Shown here one piece after another: positions 27,952 through 35,060 of a stretch of DNA of 64,000 nucleotides. A model generated the notes under the pieces. The model worked only from the letters and a program-made list of their open reading frames with translations, had not been told where the DNA came from and made no database searches. The stretch is from UTCHB3 sp964531325 (lineage in GTDB: Bacteria > Bacteroidota > Ignavibacteria > Ignavibacteriales > Ignavibacteriaceae): assembly GCA_964531325.1 (NCBI GenBank), contig CAZHCW010000008.1, positions 62,001-126,000 of the forward strand. The letters run 5' to 3'. How positions within the stretch are numbered: position 1 is the stretch's first letter; each line of letters opens with the position of its first letter. Both the position numbers and the translations under genes were made by a program.

Positions 27952-28961
27952 GAATTGGAATTGTAAACGATCTTTCACTTGCTGTTGAAGCCTTGCGTCG
28001 CGTCATTCTCATGGTTGAGGACCTTGAAATAGCCTGGGTTGCCTATGACGGGAAACAGGCTGTTGATTTGGCGCTTAAGGACAGACCCGATCTTATCCTG
28101 ATGGATCTTATTATGCCTGTTATGGATGGAGTTCAGGCAACAGCCGAAATTATGAAAAAATCGCCTTGTGCAATTCTTGTTGTAACGGCATCTGTTGGGG
28201 GAAATTCATCCAAAGTTTTTGAAGCGATGGGGCATGGTGCCCTTGATGCAGTGGCCACTCCCGTTTTCGATTTTTCAGGGAATGCTACGGGTGCCGGTGA
28301 ACTGATCGCTAAAATCAATTCCCTTAAACGCCTGATTCAAGGGAAAAGTTATTTTAAACCTGTAATAGCCAAACGGGCAGCGAGAACGGCTTTCCCTCTT
28401 GTTGCAATTGGATCTTCAACCGGAGGACCAAAAGCTCTTGGAACAATTCTCTCCCTTTTGCCCGAAAATTTTAATGCAGCATTAGTGATAATTCAGCATG
28501 TTGATCAACGATTTGCCGAAGAACTTGCAACCTGGCTTAATAAACAAACTCCTCTTACTGTTTCCATTGCAGTGCAAGGGCAGTCGCCTGCGGCTTCCAA
28601 TGTTTATCTTGCCGGAACTAATGATCACCTAATAATCGACAGATATGGAAGGTTTGCTTATGTGGCTGAACCAAAAGAATATCCATATCGCCCCTCGGTT
28701 GATACATTTTTTTATTCTCTTCTTGATAATTGGGGTGCAAAAGATGCCGCAGTTCTCCTTACCGGAATGGGAAAGGATGGAGCTGACGGACTTTCACGCC
28801 TGAAAGAGAGTGGTTGGATGACAATCGCCCAGGATGAGAAATCATCAATAGTATTCGGAATGCCAAAAGCAGCAATTGAACTTAATGCTGCTGTTAAGGT
28901 GCTCGACCCTGAAAGGATTGCCGGAGAATTGATAAATCTATATGCAAAAAAAGGAATTTGA
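27948..28961 (+). CDS. cheB: CheB methylesterase with receiver domain (WspF-like)
   Basis: A 337-aa response regulator plus methylesterase. The receiver phosphorylation site is Asp53 (LILMDLIMPVMDG). The esterase has Ser156/157 in AIGSSTGGPKAL, His184 in IIQHVDQRFAEEL and the aspartate in LLTGMGKDGADGL. The N-terminus MRIGIVNDLSLAVEALRR closely follows the WspF style (MRIGIVND-x-x-LAVEALRR) rather than that of chemotaxis CheB. It removes methyl groups from the receptors and provides the negative feedback arm. The ATG overlaps the cheA stop (ATGA), and the next gene starts right after its stop. Confidence 0.94.
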   Translation: MRIGIVNDLSLAVEALRRVILMVEDLEIAWVAYDGKQAVDLALKDRPDLILMDLIMPVMDGVQATAEIMKKSPCAILVVTASVGGNSSKVFEAMGHGALDAVATPVFDFSGNATGAGELIAKINSLKRLIQGKSYFKPVIAKRAARTAFPLVAIGSSTGGPKALGTILSLLPENFNAALVIIQHVDQRFAEELATWLNKQTPLTVSIAVQGQSPAASNVYLAGTNDHLIIDRYGRFAYVAEPKEYPYRPSVDTFFYSLLDNWGAKDAAVLLTGMGKDGADGLSRLKESGWMTIAQDEKSSIVFGMPKAAIELNAAVKVLDPERIAGELINLYAKKGI

Positions 28962-30152
28962 ATGATGCAGCAGAAAGAAAAGATACTCTCTAAGTATAAA
29001 ATTAAAGTTTTGTTAATTGATGACCAACAGATTGTGGGAAGTGCCGTGGGCATGATGCTTGCAAATGAACAAGACATCGAGTTCCATTTTTGCCAACAAC
29101 CCGCAATGGCTCTTTCAATGGCTTCCGAGATTCAACCCACTGTGATTCTGCAGGATCTTGTAATGCCTGACATTGATGGTTTAACTCTTGTTAAGTTTTT
29201 TAGAGGACATCCAAAACTTAAAGATGTCCCCTTGATTGTTCTCTCATCAAAAGAGGAAGCTATTACCAAAGCGGATGCTTTTGAGGTTGGAGCCAATGAT
29301 TATCTTGTAAAACTTCCCGATAAAATTGAATTGATTGCAAGAATCCGATATCACTCAAAAGGATATATCGCCCTGCTTGAAAGAAATGAGATGTATCAGG
29401 CACTGCTCGAAAGTAAAGAAGCACTTGCACATGAGCTGAACAGAGCTGCCGAGTATGTAATTTCACTTCTTCCTGCGCCTCTAAAAAAAGGAATTGTGCT
29501 CTCTGAATGGATGTTTGTACCTTCGGCTGACCTTGGAGGAGATTCGTTTGGTTATCACTGGATCGACAGCGAACATTTTGCTGTTTACCTGCTCGATGTT
29601 TGTGATCATGGGGTGGGTCCGGCACTTCTCTCTGTATCCGCATTAAATGTTCTCAGGAGCCAGACACTTCCACACACCGACTTCCGTGACCCTGCATCCG
29701 TGTTGAATACATTAAACGAAACATTTGTGATGGAGAAACAAAACAACCTCTATTTTACGATCTGGTACGGTGTTTTTAACAAAAATACAAGAGTCTTAAA
29801 CTATGGAAGTGCGGGTCACCCACCGGCACTTCTGTTTACCCCCGAAGGTGAGATTCATGAATTAATCACTAAAAATCTGATTGTGGGTCATCTTCCAAAG
29901 TTCCCCTACAAATCGGCACAAATTGAAGTGCCCGTTGGATCAAAATTTTATGTTTTTTCCGATGGAGTTTATGAAGTGGAAGTAGAGCATGGAAAGATGT
30001 GGACACTCGAAGAAATGAGAGACCTGCTTAAATCTGAAATGACCGATAATAATGATGAACTGGAAAAATTGCATCTCTATCTGCAAGACCTGAATAAAGA
30101 TGACAATCTGCCAGATGATTTTTCAATTCTTAAATTAAACTTTGAAGCATGA
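28962..30152 (+). CDS. Receiver-PP2C (SpoIIE/RsbU-type) serine phosphatase, WspR-like receiver
   Basis: A 396-aa response regulator. The receiver (residues about 14-140) has acidic residues Asp20/Asp21, phosphorylation site Asp65 in VILQDLVMPDIDG and the segment GANDYLVKLPDKIELIARIRYHS. The last is the stretch typical of WspR, the diguanylate cyclase of the Wsp pathway. After a coiled linker (YIALLERNEMYQALLESKEAL) the GGDEF domain of WspR is absent. In its place is a PP2C-type phosphatase with metal and active-site motifs LGGDSFG, LDVCDHGVGPALLS, GSAGHPPALL and FSDGVYE. The likely action is phosphate-dependent dephosphorylation of a protein Ser/Thr, as in RsbU-type partner switching. No anti-sigma or antagonist gene is in this window. 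Confidence 0.93.
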   Translation: MMQQKEKILSKYKIKVLLIDDQQIVGSAVGMMLANEQDIEFHFCQQPAMALSMASEIQPTVILQDLVMPDIDGLTLVKFFRGHPKLKDVPLIVLSSKEEAITKADAFEVGANDYLVKLPDKIELIARIRYHSKGYIALLERNEMYQALLESKEALAHELNRAAEYVISLLPAPLKKGIVLSEWMFVPSADLGGDSFGYHWIDSEHFAVYLLDVCDHGVGPALLSVSALNVLRSQTLPHTDFRDPASVLNTLNETFVMEKQNNLYFTIWYGVFNKNTRVLNYGSAGHPPALLFTPEGEIHELITKNLIVGHLPKFPYKSAQIEVPVGSKFYVFSDGVYEVEVEHGKMWTLEEMRDLLKSEMTDNNDELEKLHLYLQDLNKDDNLPDDFSILKLNFEA

Positions 30153-32170
30153 CAAAAACTTTTTTATCCATTGTAACCATAGTTTTCTTTTTCCTTGGTT
30201 CAATACATTCACAGGACCTGCCAAAGGGATTAACCAAAGCCGAAGTTGAACTGATGAAATCTTATGTCTCCCCCTCGGCATCTCCGGAGGCATTTACCAC
30301 CCCGCCACCATTCCCTGTAAGAACAATGGCTGAGTGGGAACAGTTGAGTGGAATAATCATTACCTGGACAAGTTATCAGTCGATTTTAAGACAGATTGTT
30401 GATTTTGCGCAGGAAGAATGTCTTGTTTATATAGTCTGTAGTGATTCCAACAGTGTAAAAACCTACCTCACTCAAGGGGGTGTTCCGCACAATAATCTTA
30501 AGTTCATTATCGCCCCGTTTAATTCGATTTGGGTCAGGGATTACGGTCCATGGACTGTATATGGTAATGATGTTGACAGCATGGTTTTGGTTGACTGGGT
30601 TTACAACCGTCCACGCCCCAGCGATGATGCTCTTTCTCAGGCTTTTGCAAATACGATGAATTATCCCCTTTATCAGACAATTAATGAACCAACACGACTT
30701 GTTGCCACCGGGGGAAATTTTATGGTTGACGGGTTGGGAACAGGATTTTCTTCACACCTTGTAACCAACGAAAACACTAATAAAACAGAAGCTCAAATAA
30801 ATCAGATCATGTCAGATTATATGGGTCTTAATAGATACATTAAAATGGCGGTGCTCCCCTACGACGGAATTCACCACATCGATATGCACATGAAACTCCT
30901 GGATGAAGAAACCCTTTTGGTGGGACAATACCCTGCGGGAGTCTCTGATGGACCACAAATTGAGCTCAATTTACAATATATCCTCAATAACTTTTTGACT
31001 CCTTATGGAAGACCCTATAAAGTGGTGAGGATACCGATGCCACCCGATGGAAACAACCAATATCCATCACAGGGGGGTGACTACAGAACTTTTACCAACT
31101 CGGTTTTTGTAAATAAAACGGTTATCGTACCTACTTATGACCTGAGATATGATTCCACCGCATTAAGAATTTACAGAGAATCCCTGCCGGGTTATACCGT
31201 TGTTGGAATCAACAGTAATGCAATCATCCCTGCCAGCGGTGCCATCCATTGTATCACAAAAGAGATTGGTGTTACTGATCCTGTTTTTATAGCTCACGAT
31301 CCTGTTCAATTCAGAAGAGCAAACCCGGGAACGGGTTATACAATTAAAGCTTTTGTAAAAAGTAAACACCCTCTTACCTCGGTAAATCTTTTTTATTCCA
31401 CTAATATTGGTGGCGGTTGGCAAAGTGTTCCACTTTCATCTATGAATGGTGACACAATGTTTTGTAATATCCCTGAATTTTCCGTTGGAACAAGAGTTTA
31501 TTACTATTTTCAGGCAACAACAGCAGCAAGAACCATTACCAAACCGGTCACTGCTCCCGCAAATCACTATATTTTTACATCCGACGAACCATTGCCCGTT
31601 GAACTTATCTCTTTTGATGGTTATTCACAAAACGGGGAAGTGATTCTGAAATGGGTAACTGCAACAGAACTTAACAACCGGGAGTTTGTTGTTGAAAAGA
31701 AAATTGAAGGAAGTGAAGTGTGGATGGTAACAGGTTCCATTCCCGGAAAAGGGACCATCTTATCACGATCTGAGTATTCATTTATCGACAAAAACCCGGG
31801 TACGGGTGTTGTTTCATACAGATTAAAACAGGTGGATTTTGATGGTACTTCAACTCTTTCCACAGCAGTTGATGTATCCGTTGGGATATTTGAATATAAT
31901 CTTTATCAAAACTATCCAAACCCCTTTAACCCCTCAACCAACATCTTTTTTGATTTAAAAGAGGATGGAATGGTGAATCTTGTGGTTTATAACTCAATTG
32001 GCGAAAAGGTGGGAGAACCTGTGAACGGGTTTATGAACAAGGGGATACATAAAATAAGGTTTGAAGCAACGGAACTTCCGGCAGGTGTATATTTTTACAG
32101 ACTTTCCGTGCAAGGTTTAAACGGAGTATCGGCTTTTTCACAGACCAAAAAGATGATCCTGGCAAAATAG
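30149..32170 (+). CDS. T9SS-exported peptidylarginine deiminase (PPAD-like)
   Basis: A 673-aa protein: signal peptide (to about residue 22), guanidino-group-modifying catalytic domain (about 40-385), Ig-like domains and a T9SS sorting domain (NYPNPFNPST near residue 590, ending at MILAK). The catalytic set is visible as Asp131 (WVRDYGPW), His243/Asp245 (HHIDMH), Asn317 and Cys368 (SGAIHCIT). This spacing matches Asp130, His236/Asp238, Asn297 and Cys351 of the Porphyromonas gingivalis enzyme as I recall them. The NRPRP motif (Arg154, Arg156) corresponds to the arginine pair that holds a C-terminal arginine substrate. Agmatine deiminases have FNAWGG there. The ATG overlaps the phosphatase stop (ATGA), so it is coupled to the signalling operon. 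Confidence 0.85.
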   Translation: MTKTFLSIVTIVFFFLGSIHSQDLPKGLTKAEVELMKSYVSPSASPEAFTTPPPFPVRTMAEWEQLSGIIITWTSYQSILRQIVDFAQEECLVYIVCSDSNSVKTYLTQGGVPHNNLKFIIAPFNSIWVRDYGPWTVYGNDVDSMVLVDWVYNRPRPSDDALSQAFANTMNYPLYQTINEPTRLVATGGNFMVDGLGTGFSSHLVTNENTNKTEAQINQIMSDYMGLNRYIKMAVLPYDGIHHIDMHMKLLDEETLLVGQYPAGVSDGPQIELNLQYILNNFLTPYGRPYKVVRIPMPPDGNNQYPSQGGDYRTFTNSVFVNKTVIVPTYDLRYDSTALRIYRESLPGYTVVGINSNAIIPASGAIHCITKEIGVTDPVFIAHDPVQFRRANPGTGYTIKAFVKSKHPLTSVNLFYSTNIGGGWQSVPLSSMNGDTMFCNIPEFSVGTRVYYYFQATTAARTITKPVTAPANHYIFTSDEPLPVELISFDGYSQNGEVILKWVTATELNNREFVVEKKIEGSEVWMVTGSIPGKGTILSRSEYSFIDKNPGTGVVSYRLKQVDFDGTSTLSTAVDVSVGIFEYNLYQNYPNPFNPSTNIFFDLKEDGMVNLVVYNSIGEKVGEPVNGFMNKGIHKIRFEATELPAGVYFYRLSVQGLNGVSAFSQTKKMILAK

Positions 32171-32181
32171 AAGAAGATAAC

Positions 32182-32218
32182 AAGAAAAAAGAAGCAGGAC
32201 GGAGACCACCGCCCTGCT
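32182..32218 (-). terminator. Rho-independent terminator (minus strand)
   Basis: A stem of 9-10 bp with one mismatch (arms about 32193-32202 and 32209-32218, AGCAGG pairing with CCTGCT, loop about 6 nt) is followed on the minus strand by a T-rich run (complement of 32182-32193). It would end the transcript of the small membrane-protein gene at 32262-32417. On the plus strand no T-tract follows, so termination of the long signalling operon here is less sure. Confidence 0.6.
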
Positions 32219-32261
32219 CCAATGCGATTAATTAATCAGGCAGGTTTATTTTATAAACTTT

Positions 32262-32417
32262 TTATTTCTTCTTCTCTTCAGGCTTTCCGTCAGCCATGGT
32301 AAGTCCAAGACCGCCATGATCCATAATGATGTTGTGTTCAGCCGCTTTCTTTTGGTGTCTGAGGCCATCAAGTGCGATAATAACCGCGAATGTCAATACT
32401 ACTAATATAACTACCAT
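32262..32417 (-). CDS. Small single-pass membrane protein
   Basis: A 51-aa peptide starting MVVILVVLTFAVIIALDG, one transmembrane helix, followed by a polar tail (RHQKKAAEHN, DHGGLG, ending PEEKKK). A near-perfect ribosome site (AAGGAG, on the minus strand about 8 nt upstream of 32417) supports this start over an in-frame ATG at 32450. A terminator hairpin follows its stop, so it looks like a real monocistronic gene. No family recognised. It may be an envelope or respiratory-complex accessory peptide, but nothing in the sequence proves this. Confidence 0.6.
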   Translation of the reverse strand: MVVILVVLTFAVIIALDGLRHQKKAAEHNIIMDHGGLGLTMADGKPEEKKK

Positions 32418-32467
32418 TTTGTGTCTCCTTCCCGAGAACTTGTTCAACATTTATCTGCATTTATATA

Positions 32468-32494
32468 TGCAAATAGTGTGCCACATTATTTGCA
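32468..32494. promoter_or_regulatory. Inverted repeat TGCAAATA-N11-TATTTGCA
   Basis: Two perfect 8-bp arms (32468-32475 and 32487-32494) separated by 11 nt lie in the 361-bp gap between the small membrane gene and the TPR kinase, about 50 bp upstream of the former's start. The symmetry suits a transcription-factor site. The rest of the gap is AT-rich and holds no credible gene. No regulator can be named. Confidence 0.3.
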
Positions 32495-32778
32495 CCAACC
32501 CTAACCCCTTGTTATTAAAAGAGTTAACCACATTCCCCGGATTTTTGATATTTAGCAAATCGTTGAATATTTCAACACCCAAAATGCCAAATCGACATAA
32601 CCCCTTTATTTACAACAAGTTAGTGGTGTGTAATAAATCTACAGCCGATTTAGCTGTTTTACACATTTTCTACACTTCTCAATGCTCCCAAAATTTTGAA
32701 TGGAGATTGAGATAAAATTTGCGTAATTTCCAAGGATAGATTTATTTATTTTTAGACAATTCCATATCCCGGCAATTA

Positions 32779-35040
32779 ATGAAAACAAACAAAGCCACAT
32801 TCCCGATAACTTTTTTGTTTATCATTTTTGTATTGGCATTTTCATCGTGTACCAACAAAAAAGAACTACCCGAATCGACACAGTTTGTTAAACTTTTTGA
32901 GAAGACCAGAAGTACATCCATGGATTCTCCTGAATATCCCTCTCTTCTTGATTCCCTTGAAAAACTGGCAAATCTCAACAATGACCCCGAATTAAAAGTT
33001 GATGTTCTTTCACTCAAAGGTGAATATCTAAACTCTCAGGATAAACTTAAGGAAGCTATTGTTGTCTTTAAAAAATCGATTTCACTTGCCGAAGAACTTG
33101 GTTTAAGTTTACATCTGGGGAAAGATCTGGAAAACATCGGTAAAAGTTACTACCGTCTTAAAGACCACAGTAATGCAGTTGAAGCCTTTAAAAGGTCTGC
33201 CATCATCAGGGAAGAGGCGGGAGATTCTGTTGGATTGGGGTCGTCGCTTAACAACGCAGGTTTTGTTTTTTGGATGGAAACGGAGTTCGACAGTGCAATT
33301 ATCTATTTCAACAAAGCACTTGAGATCAGGAGTAAACTAACCAACCTGGATCATCATGCAACAACTCTTAACAATCTTGGGACAATATATTTCAATTGGG
33401 CAATCTATGACAAGGCTCTTGAATATTACATGAAATCACTTTCTCTTCAAAGGGAGATTAAAAATGACTATGGAATTGCGATTAGCCTTACAAATATAGG
33501 ACTGGTTTATAACGAAACACGACAACATGAAGAAGCAATCCAATATTATAAGGAGAGCCTTCCTCATGCAATTGATTCAAAAGATACTAATGTGGTCGGG
33601 TATGTTTATCAGGGGCTCGGCTATGCATTTGAGGATATAGATGTTGATTCATCCATTTATTATTTTAAATTATCAATGGCAAAATATGAAAGTGCTTCAT
33701 ATCCTCCGGGAATCATTCTCGCATTAAGGGGGATAGGTGACTTCTATTTTAAGCTCAAAGATTATGAGGTTTCCGGAAGAAATTTTGCGGAGATGTACCG
33801 GCTTGCCGTCAGAGAAAAGATTCAATTACGCGAAGCCGAGGCATTAAAAGGGCTTGGTGAAGTTCATCTTGCTCAAAACAATGTAAACCGCGCCAAATCA
33901 GATCTGGAAGAAAGTCAATTGATTGGTGGAAGGCTTGGGAACAAGGTGTTGTTGAGAGATGTTAGCGGGTTGATGAGTGAAGTTTACGAAAAACTTGGGG
34001 ATAAAGACAGTGCACTAATTGCATTAAGGGTGCACCAAAAATATGCTGAGGAAATTCAGGGTGAGGAGATGAGCAGAAGACTGATCGGACTTAAAAATAA
34101 ATTCCAGTTTGAAAAATTTGAACTCGATTTACAGAAACAGATGTATGAGAACAGGACGCAAAGAATTACGATAATAGCTACTGCTATTATGCTTATTCTG
34201 GTTATTTTCATTCTTCTGCTACTTTACCGTGTGAATAAAAGGATAAAAAACACAAATCGATTGCTAAACGAACAAAATGAATTGATTGAGGGGCAGTCGA
34301 AGGAGCTTGGAATCATAAACCGACAGCTTGTTGAATCAAACGATGCAAAAGACAAATTGTTTTCCATCATAAGTCACGATCTTCGTAGTCCCTTTCAGGG
34401 TCTGCTTGGAATAACAAGCATTCTTAAGGAAGATTTTTATGAATTGACGAATGATGAAAAACTTCATCTCATAAGTGGATTAGAAGAAACCAGCAGGAAA
34501 ACATTTGATCTTCTTGAAAATCTCCTTAATCTTTCTGCTTCAAGGATGGGAAAATTGGTTTTTGATCCTGTTGAAACCGATGCCTCTGCGATTGTAAATA
34601 AAACCATTGCTCTTTTGTCTGAACAGGCAGCAGGAAAAAATATCTCTCTCAAATCGAACATTTGTGTCCGTAAAATTGTTTATGCAGATGAGAACATGCT
34701 TGAAATTGTATTTAGAAACCTTATGAGTAATGCGATAAAATATACTTACGAAGAGGGGGATATATTAGTTGACTCATACGATTCCGACGGATTTGTCTGT
34801 TTTTCGATCAAGGATAACGGGATCGGGATGGATGAAGAGACCAAAACTAATGTTTTTAATATTAATGCTGTCCGCTCACAAAAAGGGACCAAGGGTGAAA
34901 AGGGGACGGGCCTTGGCATTGGGCTTTGTAAGGAATTTGTTGAAAAACATAATGGTTTCATTGAAGTTGAAAGTGAATCGGGGGTTGGAACCACATTTCG
35001 AATCAAACTCCCTATAAACGGTGGTGCAAAACAGGAATAA
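32779..35040 (+). CDS. TPR-containing sensor histidine kinase
   Basis: A 753-aa membrane kinase. The N-terminus is a lipoprotein-type signal peptide ending in LAFSSC. About ten TPR units follow (residues about 50-430; for example NLGTIYFNWAIYDKALEYY), then a transmembrane helix (about 469-490) and a coiled linker. The kinase core has the phospho-acceptor His533 in SIISHDLRSPF and an HATPase domain with FRNLMSNAIKY, DNGIGM and GTGLGIGL. TPR domains outside the membrane with an internal kinase are common in FCB bacteria and probably sense protein partners. No response regulator lies next to it. clpB follows 20 nt later. Confidence 0.9.
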   Translation: MKTNKATFPITFLFIIFVLAFSSCTNKKELPESTQFVKLFEKTRSTSMDSPEYPSLLDSLEKLANLNNDPELKVDVLSLKGEYLNSQDKLKEAIVVFKKSISLAEELGLSLHLGKDLENIGKSYYRLKDHSNAVEAFKRSAIIREEAGDSVGLGSSLNNAGFVFWMETEFDSAIIYFNKALEIRSKLTNLDHHATTLNNLGTIYFNWAIYDKALEYYMKSLSLQREIKNDYGIAISLTNIGLVYNETRQHEEAIQYYKESLPHAIDSKDTNVVGYVYQGLGYAFEDIDVDSSIYYFKLSMAKYESASYPPGIILALRGIGDFYFKLKDYEVSGRNFAEMYRLAVREKIQLREAEALKGLGEVHLAQNNVNRAKSDLEESQLIGGRLGNKVLLRDVSGLMSEVYEKLGDKDSALIALRVHQKYAEEIQGEEMSRRLIGLKNKFQFEKFELDLQKQMYENRTQRITIIATAIMLILVIFILLLLYRVNKRIKNTNRLLNEQNELIEGQSKELGIINRQLVESNDAKDKLFSIISHDLRSPFQGLLGITSILKEDFYELTNDEKLHLISGLEETSRKTFDLLENLLNLSASRMGKLVFDPVETDASAIVNKTIALLSEQAAGKNISLKSNICVRKIVYADENMLEIVFRNLMSNAIKYTYEEGDILVDSYDSDGFVCFSIKDNGIGMDEETKTNVFNINAVRSQKGTKGEKGTGLGIGLCKEFVEKHNGFIEVESESGVGTTFRIKLPINGGAKQE

Positions 35041-35060
35041 CAGTTGGAGGAAAAATTAAC

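Noticed and set aside
30149..32170. Agmatine deiminase
   Set aside because: The FNAWGG substrate motif is replaced by NRPRP, and the protein is secreted with Ig-like and T9SS domains, which fits PPAD-type enzymes.
32194..32217. Plus-strand terminator for the signalling operon
   Set aside because: No T-tract follows the hairpin on the plus strand; the T-rich run is on the minus-strand side.
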